64,000 bases of DNA, taken from assembly GCF_040215725.1 (NCBI RefSeq), contig NZ_CP157967.1, positions 1,488,001 through 1,552,000 of the forward strand, read 5' to 3'. This DNA is from Rhizobium sp. ZPR4. GTDB lineage: Bacteria > Pseudomonadota > Alphaproteobacteria > Rhizobiales > Rhizobiaceae. Numbering within the stretch: position 1 is the stretch's first letter; each line of letters starts with the position of its first letter. Under the pieces are notes generated by a model. It was not told the DNA's origin and searched no databases. It was given only the letters and a program-made list of their open reading frames with translations. Shown here in pieces: positions 1 to 9,634 of the stretch. The translations under genes were made by a program, and so were the position numbers.

Positions 1-1
1 C

Positions 2-1012
2 AGTCTCTCCTATCTCGGCAATTACGAAATTCCGACAGGCTTCATGGAAAATGGGGTGGAGGTTGGCGGCCTCTCTGGCATCGATTTCGACCCCTCGACC
101 GGCCGCTATATCGCCATTAGCGACGACCGCTCCGAAAAGGCGCCGGCGCGGTTCTATGATCTGGATATCGATGTTGACGTCAGCGGTCTGAAGGGCGTTG
201 CCGTTGTCGGTCACGTCACTCTGAAGGACAAGGACGGGCAGCCTTTCGCGGTCAAGAAGGTCGATGGCGAGTCCATTCGCCTGGGCAAGGACGGTATCTA
301 CTGGACCAGCGAAGGTGACGGCAAGGCGCTGCTGCCGCCCTTCGTGCGCGTCGCCAGTCGCGACGGCAGCTTCCTTCGCGAGTTCTCGTTGCCCGATGGT
401 TTTGCCCCGACCGCGGACAAGAGCACAGGCATCCGTGACAATCTTGCATTCGAAGGCCTGGCGTTTCTTGCCGGCGGCGACGTTTTGGTCGGTACCGAGT
501 CAGCGCTCTATCAGGACGGTCCGATCACGACATTGACCAACGGCGCGCTTGCACGTCTTATCCGTTACGACGCGGCGACCGGCGCGCAAAAGGCGCAATA
601 TGTCTATCCGGTCTCGCCCATCCCGCAGGCGCCCTCCATCGCCGGCGGATGGAATGATTTCGGTCTGTCCGAGATCATGGCGCTCGATGATCGTCATCTC
701 CTGTCGATCGAGCGCGGCTTTGCGCAAGGCATCGGCAATTCGGTCGCCATCAATATGTTCGATCTTGATGGCGCCACCGACGTCGCCAATATTCCGTCGC
801 TTGCGAAGACCGATCAACGCATCGTGCCGGCGCGCAAAACGCAGATCATGGATCTGCGTGCCCTCGGCCTCGCCCCCGACAATATTGAAGGCATTACTTT
901 CGGCAAGGCGAAAGACGGCACCGATCTATTGATCCTGGTGGCCGACAATAATTTCAATCCGACGCAAAAGACGCAGTTTTTCGCGTTCAAGGTGATCAGG
1001 CGCCCCTCCTGA
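2..1012 (+). CDS. Esterase-like activity of phytase family protein (5' end outside window)
   Basis: The open frame runs in from the left edge: residues before the first internal ATG (SLSYLGNYEIPTGF) read straight into the conserved start of the phytase-like fold (VGGLSGIDFDP, AISDDRS), so the N-terminus and probable signal peptide are missing. Later family features are EGLAF near the middle and NIEGITFG near the C-terminus. Members are predicted exported beta-propeller proteins with phosphoesterase-like activity, but the substrate is unknown. 336 residues remain, close to a full mature protein. The following gene lies 127 bases downstream. Family assignment is firm; the reaction is inferred from family only. 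Confidence 0.85.
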   Translation, partial: SLSYLGNYEIPTGFMENGVEVGGLSGIDFDPSTGRYIAISDDRSEKAPARFYDLDIDVDVSGLKGVAVVGHVTLKDKDGQPFAVKKVDGESIRLGKDGIYWTSEGDGKALLPPFVRVASRDGSFLREFSLPDGFAPTADKSTGIRDNLAFEGLAFLAGGDVLVGTESALYQDGPITTLTNGALARLIRYDAATGAQKAQYVYPVSPIPQAPSIAGGWNDFGLSEIMALDDRHLLSIERGFAQGIGNSVAINMFDLDGATDVANIPSLAKTDQRIVPARKTQIMDLRALGLAPDNIEGITFGKAKDGTDLLILVADNNFNPTQKTQFFAFKVIRRPS

Positions 1013-1085
1013 TATCTCGCGATAGTCGTGCTAATGTCATGCCTGCATAATAAAGAGGCTTTAAAGCCGTTGCTCTTGAAACGGC

Positions 1086-1116
1086 CTAGATCATACCCCA
1101 TAACCGGATGATCTAG
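1086..1116. repeat. Intergenic inverted repeat
   Basis: Two perfect 9-base arms (ctagatcat / atgatctag) separated by 13 bases lie between the phytase-like gene and the AI-2E permease gene. There is no T-run, so it is a poor Rho-independent terminator. The CTAG ends resemble those of the mosaic palindrome near 11.9 kb, so it may be a remnant of the same class of rhizobial intergenic element. Confidence 0.5.
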
Positions 1117-1139
1117 TAAATAGGGGCGAAGTAAGACCG

Positions 1140-2318
1140 GTGGGTGTATTTGAACGTCATAAGCCAAAGGAACACCGGTGGCTGGGGCCGAGTGCGCATG
1201 CGCGCATGCCTTTGATACCTTCGATTTCCGCGGCGCGTTGGCTGCTGATTCTAATTGCCATTGCCGGCATCTATTTCTTTTACGGTTTTCTCGTTCCGGT
1301 TTTGGCCGCCGCGGTGATCGGCTTTGCCACCTGGCCGCTCTACAGCGATATCGTGCGGCGTACCGGCGGCAATACGACGCTTGCCGCCACCATCGCCATC
1401 GCCTTCATCGTAACCTTCCTTGTCCTGCCCATCGTTCTTTCCGCCATCTATATGGCTGGTGAAGTGCGTGACTGGTTCAGCTGGGCGATCCATGTGAACC
1501 GTGAAGGTGCGCCGCCGCCGCAATGGATTCTGGCTTTGCCAGTCGTCGGCTCCTGGCTCGGCGAGCAGTGGGCGCAATATGTCGGCAGCCCCGGTTCGCT
1601 CGGTGAGCTGGCGCAACTGGTCAGTGGTGCCCATATCGGTAATATATACAGAGCGGTGCTTGCGGCCGGCGGTGGCGCGTTCCACGTCGTGCTGACCTTG
1701 CTCTTCATGCTGATCGCGCTGTTCTTCATTTATCGCGACGGCTCGACATTCGTTCGCCAGGTCGATCTGCTCGGCGAACGCATCCTGCCCAATCGCTGGG
1801 AGAGGATCTCCCGCGTCGTGCCGGCGACGATCAGTTCTACTGTCATGGGCATGACGCTGATCGCTATCGGTGAAGGTATCGTTCTCGGTGTGGCCTATTG
1901 GATCGCCGGCGCTCCCTCGGCCATCACGCTCGGCGTTCTCACCGGCGTCATGGCGCTGGTGCCGGGCGGCGCGCCGCTTTCGATGTCGCTCGTCTCGATC
2001 TATCTCGTCGCCAGCGGCTCGCTTTGGGCCGGTATCGCTCTCTTCCTCTGGGGCACGATAGAGCTTTTCATTGTCGACAAGACGCTTCGTCCCAAGCTTG
2101 TCGGCGGGCCGATCAAGTTGCCGTTCCTTCCAACCTTCTTCGGTCTGGTGGGCGGCGTGAAGACCATGGGTTTCCTCGGGCTTTTCATCGGCCCGGTCCT
2201 GATGGCGATCATCGTCGCGATCTGGCGCGAATGGATTCGCGAGGCCGAATTGACCGAGGAACAGCAGGCACAGGAACCCGAACTGCAATTGCATGTCCGG
2301 GACGCTGCCGAGGGCTGA
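1140..2318 (+). CDS. AI-2E family transporter (PerM-type membrane protein)
   Basis: The product has 392 residues and the usual architecture of the family: two close hydrophobic segments at about 33-70, a pair at about 75-110, a soluble stretch with a helix at about 180-200, and a C-terminal cluster of membrane helices ending near residue 365 (KTMGFLGLFIGPVLMAIIVAI). Family members are inner-membrane permeases; most are uncharacterised and the name comes from one proposed autoinducer-2 exporter, so the substrate here is unknown. The start given is GTG. An ATG 22 codons later (MPLIPSISAARW, base 1206) is an alternative that still keeps the first membrane segment. Confidence 0.85.
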   Translation: MGVFERHKPKEHRWLGPSAHARMPLIPSISAARWLLILIAIAGIYFFYGFLVPVLAAAVIGFATWPLYSDIVRRTGGNTTLAATIAIAFIVTFLVLPIVLSAIYMAGEVRDWFSWAIHVNREGAPPPQWILALPVVGSWLGEQWAQYVGSPGSLGELAQLVSGAHIGNIYRAVLAAGGGAFHVVLTLLFMLIALFFIYRDGSTFVRQVDLLGERILPNRWERISRVVPATISSTVMGMTLIAIGEGIVLGVAYWIAGAPSAITLGVLTGVMALVPGGAPLSMSLVSIYLVASGSLWAGIALFLWGTIELFIVDKTLRPKLVGGPIKLPFLPTFFGLVGGVKTMGFLGLFIGPVLMAIIVAIWREWIREAELTEEQQAQEPELQLHVRDAAEG

Positions 2319-2322
2319 TTGC

Positions 2323-2790
2323 TCAGCTCGTTTGTTCCAGCCGTTTTTCCATGAACAGGCTGAGTGGGTCCGGTTGATAGCTGCCGAAGGCGGGGATTTC
2401 GAGATATCCGAATTTCCGGTAGAGGCCGATCGCTTCCGGCTGATATATGCCGGTTTCCAGCCGGACCGCCGAATGGCCCCTTTCGAGCGCCGCCGCTTCG
2501 AGCGTCTCCATGAGCTTGCGCGCGACGCTGCGGCCCCTGGCAGCCGGATCGACGAACATGCGCTTGATCTCGGCTGTGCCGTCACCGGCCTCGACTAGCG
2601 CGCAGCATCCGACGATCGCATCCTCAACCCTGGCGACCCAGAAAGTTACCTCTGCCTTCTCCAGCGAAGACAGATCGAGGATATGGTTGCTCTCGGGCGG
2701 ATAAAGCGACTCCGCATAGGCGCTCGACATGTCAAGAAGGCGAATGACGCCTTCCTGGCGTGGGGGTTCGATAGCAATCGTCAGCGACAA
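2323..2790 (-). CDS. GNAT family N-acetyltransferase
   Basis: A 155-residue single-domain acetyltransferase. The acetyl-CoA loop is visible as RMFVDPAARGRSVARKL at about residues 78-94, followed by the usual helix and the RKFGYLEIPAF strand near the C-terminus. It probably acetylates an amine of a small molecule or protein; the substrate cannot be told. The start is a TTG 7 bases after GAGG; the next candidate is an ATG at residue 21, which would cut into the first strand. The gene converges on the AI-2E permease, whose stop lies 4 bases away, so no separate terminator fits between them. Confidence 0.88.
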   Translation of the reverse strand: MSLTIAIEPPRQEGVIRLLDMSSAYAESLYPPESNHILDLSSLEKAEVTFWVARVEDAIVGCCALVEAGDGTAEIKRMFVDPAARGRSVARKLMETLEAAALERGHSAVRLETGIYQPEAIGLYRKFGYLEIPAFGSYQPDPLSLFMEKRLEQTS

Positions 2791-2823
2791 GATGAACCTC
2801 GGAAAATAGAACGCCGCTGGATA

Positions 2824-3963
2824 TCACGCAGCGGCGAGCGTCGCCAGTGCGGCGAAACTGCGCGCGGACTGCCGCCGCTCGGCATTCGCAAGCTTCTCCA
2901 CCATGTCGAGAAGCTGTGTAGCGGCCGCAGGAGCTGGCTCCGCAAGGTGGAACTTGCGCATCAGGCGCGAAGAAACATCTTCCAGCATTGCGTTGCCGTT
3001 TTTGCGAGAGGATTCGCGCCATATCATCGTCGCCTCGACGAAGATGGTGCTGATATCCCTGGTCAATCCAGCGCTTTCGTAGAGCGCCCGAATGGCGTAG
3101 ACGCGGCCCCGGGAGATGATGGAGCGCACGCGCCGTTCGTCGCAGCCGGAAAGGTTGGTGATCGCACAGGCGAAGAAATCGACCTTGCCGGAGCACAGCG
3201 CATGCATCAGGAAAGCCGGCGTCAGCCAGCCTGTCTGCCTCAGATGCTCGACCAGATCGGGCAGTTGCTCGTGCTGCGCCGTTCCCGCGATCGTGACGGT
3301 TGCCGCTTCGGTTGCTTCACGCGTTACCTGCTGCAGCCTGGAGCTACCGACAAAGCTCTGGACAAGCGCCGATTCCGAAAGCGCTTCGCTGACATGGCGC
3401 ATCAGCAGGTGCCTGATATCCGAAGACAGAATGTCCCGGGAAAGAAGCAACCCGCGTATGTCGGCGCAATCGCCCAGGCGCTCCGCAATGCGCTTTAGCG
3501 AAGCCTGCGAAAGCAAGGCTCCGTCATTTTCGAGCAGGCACTGGATTTCAGTCTCCCCGCCGATCTCGGCAAGTGCGGCGCAGACTGCACGCGGCACCAG
3601 CCCGCGGGAGGCGATGAGAATCCGCGCCACGTCGCTGCCATGCAATGCGAGATCGACAAGATCGGCATCGGTGAACACAGGCGAAAACAGGATGATCTGC
3701 CCCGCAATCTCGGGCTGATCCTGGGCAAGGGACAGAATGACGTTGCGCGGTGCGCTGGCCGAATGGGCGACGGCTTCGGCAAGTGCCAGCCGCACGCGAG
3801 GAGACGGATCGTCAAGCAGATAGGTCATCGCCATCTCGGCGGCGTCACGCTCTTCCCTGGGCATCTCCGACTGCAGATAGGCCCTGCCGAGCGCATTGGC
3901 CGCCCGGGTTCTGCTTTCTGCCTTGGCGGTTTCAGCCCAGCGAAGGAATGCTTCTATGATCAC
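2824..3963 (-). CDS. DUF2336 domain-containing protein
   Basis: A 379-residue soluble, almost wholly helical protein with HEAT-like repeated helices (for example LLDDPSPRVRLALAEAVAHS at about 49-68), typical of the alphaproteobacterial DUF2336 family. No catalytic motif is visible and the function of the family is not established; a scaffold or regulatory role is only a guess. It starts with GTG at 3963. It lies 33 bases upstream of the GNAT gene on the same strand, so the two may be co-transcribed. Confidence 0.8.
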   Translation of the reverse strand: MIIEAFLRWAETAKAESRTRAANALGRAYLQSEMPREERDAAEMAMTYLLDDPSPRVRLALAEAVAHSASAPRNVILSLAQDQPEIAGQIILFSPVFTDADLVDLALHGSDVARILIASRGLVPRAVCAALAEIGGETEIQCLLENDGALLSQASLKRIAERLGDCADIRGLLLSRDILSSDIRHLLMRHVSEALSESALVQSFVGSSRLQQVTREATEAATVTIAGTAQHEQLPDLVEHLRQTGWLTPAFLMHALCSGKVDFFACAITNLSGCDERRVRSIISRGRVYAIRALYESAGLTRDISTIFVEATMIWRESSRKNGNAMLEDVSSRLMRKFHLAEPAPAAATQLLDMVEKLANAERRQSARSFAALATLAAA

Positions 3964-4092
3964 GTAACGCCCCGATATCGACGAGGCGACTCTTGCCCCG
4001 CAAATTCATATGCTTCACGTTATCGGGCAAAGGTTTACGGGACGTTTACCCTGCTTATTAACCTTTCGCCTATCGGCATGAGTGGCGCCCCC

Positions 4093-4698
4093 TCAGGGCG
4101 CCTTCGGCCTGATCATCTCGAAGACGTCGCTGCCCTCGCTATAATCCATGTACCCCATGCGAGCGATGGGACGCGCCAGCGCCATGTCCAGCCTGCCGTC
4201 GCGAATGATCGTCTCGTCGATATGGATGCCGACGACCTGGCCGATGACCATGATGTTTTCCGATGCCGTGCCGTCGAGACCCTTGGGCTGCAGGATTTCG
4301 GTCACCCGGCATTCGAGCACGGCAAAGGCCTCGGCAACATAGGGTGCATCGACCAGCTCGCCCGGCTTTGCCGTCAGTCCGGCGAGCTCGAATTCGTTAG
4401 TACCATAGGGGACGGCAATCGATGAATGGTTCATCTTCTCCACGATATGGCGACTGACGAGATTGGCGGTAAAGACGCCGGTCTCTTCAACATTGCGTAC
4501 GCTGTCCTTCCGGCCAGCGGAGGAAAACATCACCAGCTTCGGCCGGTCGCTGACGGCGTTGAAAAAGGAATAGGGAGAGAGGTTCAGCGAGCCGTCCCTG
4601 CCCTTGCTGCCGATCCAGCCGATCGGCCTCGGCGCGACGATCGCCTTGAAAGGATCGTGCGCCAGACCGTGGCGGTTGGTGTCCGTCGTATAGAACAT
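4093..4698 (-). CDS. Flavin reductase family protein
   Basis: A 201-residue split-barrel FMN-binding protein. The N-terminal signature is clear (AIVAPRPIGWIGSKG, then NLSPYSFFNAVSDRPKLVMFSS), which is the FMN-contacting part of the flavin reductase-like fold. Proteins of this type reduce flavin with NAD(P)H or use FMN directly in small-molecule oxidoreduction. The ATG shares one base with the stop codon of the nitroreductase gene upstream (TGATG), so the two are translationally coupled and may work together in a flavin-linked reduction. In-frame sequence upstream of this ATG overlaps the nitroreductase gene and was not used. Confidence 0.9.
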   Translation of the reverse strand: MFYTTDTNRHGLAHDPFKAIVAPRPIGWIGSKGRDGSLNLSPYSFFNAVSDRPKLVMFSSAGRKDSVRNVEETGVFTANLVSRHIVEKMNHSSIAVPYGTNEFELAGLTAKPGELVDAPYVAEAFAVLECRVTEILQPKGLDGTASENIMVIGQVVGIHIDETIIRDGRLDMALARPIARMGYMDYSEGSDVFEMIRPKAP

Positions 4699-5285
4699 CA
4701 CGCGTCCTCGCCGCCGACCCAGGTTACCGTTTCGGCAAGTTCCGGGCGTGGGCGTTCGACCGGCGGGAAGCTCGTCGAGCCGATATGGATGAAGCCGGCA
4801 ACCTTCTCGCCCGGCTGCACGCCGAGCAGCGGATAGGCACGCTCGTCGAAGGCGAACCATTCGGTCAGCCAGTTGGAGACCCAGCCATGGGCATTGGCCG
4901 CAATCAGCAGATTCATGCAAAGCGCGCCGGCCGACATCAGCTGCTCCCACTCCGGAATCTTGAAATGCGGCGCCGCCTTGCTGACGACTGCGACGACGAC
5001 GGGCGCGCGGGTGAAGCGGGTCCGCTCGACCTGGATCATTTCCTCCGACAGATCAGGCTTTGCTTCCAGCGCGAGCTTCAGCAGCTCTTCACCGATACGG
5101 GCACGCTCCTCGCCGCGATAGACGATGAAGCGCCAGGGCGCGAGCTTGCCGTGGTCCGGCACGCGCGATGCCAATCGGAGAATCTCCTCGATCTCAGCCT
5201 TGTCCGGTCCCGGCTCCGACATTTGGAACGCGGGAATCGATCGGCGCACCGCGAGATAGTCGACCAGCTTGATATCGGTTTTCAT
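4698..5285 (-). CDS. Nitroreductase family protein
   Basis: The product has 195 residues. It opens with [13 protein letters not shown], the FMN phosphate-binding RRS motif of the family, and has the central [20 protein letters not shown] helix and the flavin-contacting C-terminal segment. It is probably an FMN-dependent NAD(P)H oxidoreductase acting on nitro, quinone or unsaturated compounds; its closest look is the RutE/YdjA-like group. The start chosen is [11 protein letters not shown]; an ATG 18 codons upstream is possible but its extension ([15 protein letters not shown]) looks noncoding. It is coupled to the flavin reductase gene downstream by a one-base overlap. Confidence 0.9.
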   Translation of the reverse strand: MKTDIKLVDYLAVRRSIPAFQMSEPGPDKAEIEEILRLASRVPDHGKLAPWRFIVYRGEERARIGEELLKLALEAKPDLSEEMIQVERTRFTRAPVVVAVVSKAAPHFKIPEWEQLMSAGALCMNLLIAANAHGWVSNWLTEWFAFDERAYPLLGVQPGEKVAGFIHIGSTSFPPVERPRPELAETVTWVGGEDA

Positions 5286-5393
5286 TGAGGAACTGCCTTC
5301 ATTTTGGCTTGTGGTAGGATGAGGTCTTGAATTTGCCACCGCATTGGTTTTGAAGTGGCGTGTGTTTTATCGGAAGTCAATCGGTTGGTATCC

Positions 5394-6509
5394 ATGTCAG
5401 GCATTTCATCCGCTCGCCGATTGAGCGCGGTTTTCGCGATGCTTGCGGGCATGAGTACCGCCGTCTCGGCACAGGATGCCTTCAAGGAATTCAAGCAGCT
5501 CGACGGCAGCGTCAAGATGCCGAAGCTCAATGCCTTCGTGGCGCCAAATGGAGAGAATTCGTCTGCGCGCACCTTGCGCGACGTTTCGCTCGAGGCCAAG
5601 CTCACGCCACAGAGCAGCCCGCAGCAGCAGGGTCTTGCCTGGTATGTCTTCAGTCCGATAGCGGGGGCCGACGGTAAACTGCCGCTGGTTGCCAGTTCGC
5701 GCGGAGGCTCGGCCTCATTCCACCTTTTGCCGGGCGATTATTTCGTCAATGTCTCCTTCGGTCGTGCCGGCGTCACCAAGCGGCTAAGCGTGCCGGAAAG
5801 TGGTGATACCCAGAAGCAGACGATGGTTCTCGATGCCGGCGGCATGGTTTTGAACGCGGTATCCGGTCCCGATGTCCGCATTCCTCCGAACGAGCTGAGC
5901 TTCTCGATCTATTCCAGCGAAGCCAAGGAAGACGGCGAGCGCGGCCTTGTCATGGATGACGTGAAGCCGAAAACGCTGGTTGGCCTCAGCGCCGGCACCT
6001 ATCATGTCGTTTCCGAGTATGGCGAGGTCAATGCCGTCATCCGCGCCGATATCCAGGTGGAAGCCGGCAAGGTGACGGAGGCGACTATCCAGCACAGGGC
6101 GGCAAAGATCACGTTCAAGCTGGTCTCGGACGCCGGCGGCGAGGCGATCGCCGATACCGCTTGGTCGATCCTGACATCTGCGGGCGATATCGTCGGGGAA
6201 AGCGTCAGCGCCTTTCCGACCATGGTACTGGCAGAAGGCCGCTACACGGCCGTCGCCCGCAACAAGGACAAGATCTATCAGCGCGACTTCACCGTCGCCG
6301 CCGGCATGAATACGGATGTGGAAGTGCTGATGAAGCAGCAGCAGCCGCAGGATGCCGATAATGAACAGCCCGCACGGCAGCTGCCGATCCAGATGCCGCC
6401 GATGCGCCAGAGCCAGACACCTCCGGCAACCACCAATCAGCAGCCGCTGCCGACCTACGAACAATTGGCGCCTGCTGCCGGCGGTGATGACGGCGATAGC
6501 ATGGATTGA
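5394..6509 (+). CDS. Conserved exported protein of unknown function
   Basis: A 371-residue protein with a clear N-terminal signal peptide (SARRLSAVFAMLAGMSTAVSA, cleavage after AQ near residue 27). The body is rich in beta-sandwich-like repeats in which similar phrases recur (FHLLPGDYFVNVSF, GLSAGTYHVVSEYG, VLAEGRYTAVARN), each a gly-tyr turn of a carboxypeptidase-regulatory or SpaA-like fold. The C-terminal 55 residues are low-complexity Gln/Pro. It is probably periplasmic or surface exposed. The ATG at 5394 was chosen because it starts the signal peptide directly; an upstream GTG would add 13 residues. It is divergent from the nitroreductase gene. Confidence 0.75.
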   Translation: MSGISSARRLSAVFAMLAGMSTAVSAQDAFKEFKQLDGSVKMPKLNAFVAPNGENSSARTLRDVSLEAKLTPQSSPQQQGLAWYVFSPIAGADGKLPLVASSRGGSASFHLLPGDYFVNVSFGRAGVTKRLSVPESGDTQKQTMVLDAGGMVLNAVSGPDVRIPPNELSFSIYSSEAKEDGERGLVMDDVKPKTLVGLSAGTYHVVSEYGEVNAVIRADIQVEAGKVTEATIQHRAAKITFKLVSDAGGEAIADTAWSILTSAGDIVGESVSAFPTMVLAEGRYTAVARNKDKIYQRDFTVAAGMNTDVEVLMKQQQPQDADNEQPARQLPIQMPPMRQSQTPPATTNQQPLPTYEQLAPAAGGDDGDSMD

Positions 6510-6530
6510 CGGCCGCGCCGCCCTTCCCGC

Positions 6531-7370
6531 TTAGCTGGCCTTGCGTCGCAGCATCCTTCTCGGCGGCGCCATCGAAAAGACCGCGCCATAAAGCTTCGTC
6601 AGCAGATCCTTGCGGTCGCTGCCTTCGCTGAGTGCTTCCCAGCTTCTCAGAGCGCCGACATGGGCGGTAATGGTACTGCCCGACAGGCGTCGGAACTCCC
6701 GGATCAGCAGCGAAATGCGCAGGGTCATCGAGATACGGCTGGCCAGATGGAACAACCGACCGTTCTGTCCTTCGAAATAGATGGGAATGACGCTTGCGCG
6801 TGCCGCCTGAATGAGTTTTGCCGGAAATATCTTCCAAGGAAGATCCTCGGCGCGTCCGAAACCCTTTTTGGCGGTTGCGACGCCGCCGGCGGGAAAGACG
6901 ATGATGGTCGTGCCTTCCTTAAGCAGGCGAACGGCCTCATGCCGGGTCTTCATGTTGATCGCCATCGCTTCCTTGGTTTCCTCGAAAGAAACCGGCAGCG
7001 AATAATCGAGCATCTCGGGCACTTTCAACAATTCATTGTTGATCAGGACCTTGAACGGACGTCCCAATTGCTCGGCAAGCGCCAGCACCGCGATCCCGTC
7101 GCCGATACCATAGGGATGATTGGCGACGATAACGATCGGCGCCTCGGGGATCTGGTTCGGCGGCCACTCACCCTTGATGAGTAGGCGCACATCGATGAGG
7201 TCAAGCATCTTGCCGAAAACCCGCTCGCTCTTGCCGACAATATCGGTGCGCCAGATATCGTAGAGCCGGGCATAACGGTCTCGGCCGGAAAGGCCTTCGA
7301 TGGAGCGGATGAACCAGCGCTTGATGCGCGTATCCCGCTCATTGGCGTAGGATAATTCTTTGAATTCCAA
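6531..7370 (-). CDS. Lysophospholipid acyltransferase family protein
   Basis: A 279-residue protein of the PlsC-like glycerolipid acyltransferase superfamily. The acceptor/catalytic motif is NHPYGIGDG at about residues 88-96; it is followed by the glycine-rich FPAGGVATAKKGFG block at about 158-171 and IPIYFEGQNG at about 193-202. The His and Asp are five residues apart instead of the classical four, as in the subgroup with NHPxGIxDG. It likely transfers acyl chains to a lysolipid or ornithine-lipid-type acceptor at the inner membrane. The start is TTG at 7370 without a strong ribosome site, so the exact start is uncertain. Confidence 0.8.
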   Translation of the reverse strand: MEFKELSYANERDTRIKRWFIRSIEGLSGRDRYARLYDIWRTDIVGKSERVFGKMLDLIDVRLLIKGEWPPNQIPEAPIVIVANHPYGIGDGIAVLALAEQLGRPFKVLINNELLKVPEMLDYSLPVSFEETKEAMAINMKTRHEAVRLLKEGTTIIVFPAGGVATAKKGFGRAEDLPWKIFPAKLIQAARASVIPIYFEGQNGRLFHLASRISMTLRISLLIREFRRLSGSTITAHVGALRSWEALSEGSDRKDLLTKLYGAVFSMAPPRRMLRRKAS

Positions 7371-7513
7371 GTGCGCGACGGGGCTGCCCCGCTCCTATCG
7401 TTCAGTTGCGCCACATGTTGCAGCCACAGCAACGCGTTGATTCATCAACTATATGAAAGCTGTATGTCAGTTCTCTGACGGCACCCTGAAGGTGCCGCCA
7501 GATATGAGGACCG

Positions 7514-9502
7514 TCAAGCGGCCTTGACGCGTCTTGCTTCCCGCTTGCGCAGAACATCCGGCGGCGTTGCCTCGAGAGCAAGCGATGCGATCGCCTCGTC
7601 GAGTGACATCGACGTCTGCGACTGGCTGCCGAGGCGGCGGATGTTGACCGAACGCTCTTCGGCTTCCTTCTTGCCGCAGACGATGATCACCGGAACCTTC
7701 GTCACCGAATGCTCGCGGATCTTGTAGTTGATCTTCTCGTTGCGGAAGTCGGTCTCGACATCGAGGCCGGCATCGCGCAGGGCTTCGGCAACTTCTTCGC
7801 CGTAGGCGTCGGCTTCCGAGGTAATGGTTGCCACGACCACCTGCAACGGCGAGACCCACAGCGGCATATGGCCGGCGAAGTTCTCGATCAGGATGCCAAG
7901 GAAGCGCTCCATCGAACCGCAGATGGCGCGATGGATCATCACCGGCTGCGTCTTTTCGGAGTGCTGATCGATGTAGAAGGCGCCAAAGCGCTCCGGCAAG
8001 TTGAAGTCGACCTGCGTCGTGCCGCACTGCCATTCACGGCCGATGGCATCCTTCAGCGTATATTCGAACTTCGGCCCGTAGAACGCGCCCTCGCCCGGCA
8101 GGATGCCGGTCTTGATACGCCCTTCGGACTGCGCCTCGATCGTCTTCAGCACGTCCATCATCACGCTTTCGGCGCGATCCCAGAGCTCGTCCGAACCAAC
8201 GCGCTTTTCCGGGCGGGTCGAGAGCTTGACGACGATCTCCTTGAATCCGAAGTCCTCATAGACAGACAGGATGAGATCGTTGATCTTCAGGCATTCGGCG
8301 GCCATCTGCTCGTCGGTGCAGAAGATGTGCGCATCGTCCTGCGTGAAGCCGCGCACGCGCATCAGGCCATGCAGCGCGCCCGAAGGTTCGTAGCGATGGA
8401 CCGCACCGAATTCCGCAAGGCGGATCGGCAGTTCGCGGTAAGACTTCAAGCCATGCTTGAAGATCTGGATATGGCCCGGGCAGTTCATCGGCTTCAGTGC
8501 GAAGACGCGATCGTCATCGGTGTCGTCACCGGCGACCGTCACCTTGAACATGTTGTCGCGGTACCAGCCCCAGTGACCAGAAGTCTCCCAAAGCGACTTG
8601 TCGAGCACCTGCGGCGCGTTGACTTCCTGATAGTCGCCCTGCAGCCGCCGGCGCATATAGGACACCAGCGTCTGGAACATCCGCCAGCCCTTGCCGTGCC
8701 AGAAGACGACGCCGGGGCCTTCTTCCTGGAAATGGAACAGGTCCATTTCGCGGCCGAGACGGCGATGATCGCGCTTTTCGGCTTCGGCAAGAATGTGCAG
8801 ATAGTTATCCAGATCCGCCTGCTCGGCAAACGCCGTGCCGTAGATGCGGGTCAGCATCGGATTGTTGCTGTCGCCACGCCAATAGGCACCGGCAACCTTC
8901 ATCAGCTTGAAGGCATTGCCGATCTGGCCGGTCGAAGCCATGTGCGGACCACGGCAGAGGTCGAACCAGTCACCCTGGTAATAGATCTTCAGATCCTGAC
9001 CTTCGGGGATCGCGTCGACCAGCTCCACCTTGTAGCGCTCGCCCTTGGAGGCAAAGACGTCCTTCGCCTTCTCGCGTGACCAGATTTCCTTGGTGAACGG
9101 CTTGTTGCGCTGAATGATCTCGCGCATCCGCTTCTCGATGACCGGAAGATCATCGGGCGTGAAGGGCTCGTTCTTGGCGAAGTCGTAATAGAAGCCGTTT
9201 TCGATGACCGGGCCGATCGTCACCTGCGTTCCCGGCCAAAGCTCCTGCACGGCTTCGGCGAGAACGTGCGCGGTGTCGTGGCGGATCAGTTCCAGCGCCC
9301 GGTCGTCCGAGCGGGTAATGATCTCGATCTTGCCGTCGGTCACCGGATCGGAAAGGTCGCGCACGGTGCCGTCGATAGCAATGGCGACAGCCTTCTTGGC
9401 CAGCGACTTGGAAATGGATTCGGCGACATCGCGACCGGTCGTGCCGGCAGCGAAGCTGCGCACGGAATCGTCGGGAAATGTCAGGGAAACGGATTGGGAC
9501 AT
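7514..9502 (-). CDS. thrS: Threonine--tRNA ligase
   Basis: The product has 662 residues. The order is an N-terminal TGS domain (about 1-65), the editing domain with HDTAH near residue 78, the class II catalytic core (motif 2 region and the zinc-binding MNCPGH segment), and the C-terminal anticodon-binding domain ([18 protein letters not shown]). It charges tRNA-Thr in the cytoplasm and clears mischarged serine. The start is the ATG at 9502, preceded by AAGGAGA at good spacing. A further in-frame ATG 23 codons upstream adds only unusual arginine- and tryptophan-rich residues. The gene is monocistronic or ends near the convergent palindrome-free gap before the acyltransferase gene. Confidence 0.97.
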   Translation of the reverse strand: MSQSVSLTFPDDSVRSFAAGTTGRDVAESISKSLAKKAVAIAIDGTVRDLSDPVTDGKIEIITRSDDRALELIRHDTAHVLAEAVQELWPGTQVTIGPVIENGFYYDFAKNEPFTPDDLPVIEKRMREIIQRNKPFTKEIWSREKAKDVFASKGERYKVELVDAIPEGQDLKIYYQGDWFDLCRGPHMASTGQIGNAFKLMKVAGAYWRGDSNNPMLTRIYGTAFAEQADLDNYLHILAEAEKRDHRRLGREMDLFHFQEEGPGVVFWHGKGWRMFQTLVSYMRRRLQGDYQEVNAPQVLDKSLWETSGHWGWYRDNMFKVTVAGDDTDDDRVFALKPMNCPGHIQIFKHGLKSYRELPIRLAEFGAVHRYEPSGALHGLMRVRGFTQDDAHIFCTDEQMAAECLKINDLILSVYEDFGFKEIVVKLSTRPEKRVGSDELWDRAESVMMDVLKTIEAQSEGRIKTGILPGEGAFYGPKFEYTLKDAIGREWQCGTTQVDFNLPERFGAFYIDQHSEKTQPVMIHRAICGSMERFLGILIENFAGHMPLWVSPLQVVVATITSEADAYGEEVAEALRDAGLDVETDFRNEKINYKIREHSVTKVPVIIVCGKKEAEERSVNIRRLGSQSQTSMSLDEAIASLALEATPPDVLRKREARRVKAA

Positions 9503-9634
9503 CGATATTCTCCTTGTCCAGTCCCGCCAACGAATGCGGGTGGTTTGGTGGAAATGGTCAAACATCCGCATCTTGCGGACAATTGACCGCGTGCCTGATA
9601 AAGGCTTTTCAAGCTTTAGTAAAGGAAAGTGCGC

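Noticed and set aside
1251..2585. Long minus-strand frame of over 400 codons opposite the AI-2E permease gene
   Set aside because: It is the shadow of the permease: translation is Arg/Asp/His-rich without family features, and the plus-strand protein is a clear family member.
7709..9079. Long plus-strand frame across thrS
   Set aside because: It is antisense to the well-conserved thrS gene; the translated protein has no recognisable domain.
9503..9571. Possible leader peptide or attenuator before thrS
   Set aside because: Only a few threonine codons occur (ACC ACC ACA) and the small stem TCCGCA-AGA-TGCGGA has no T-run; no alternative terminator is evident.
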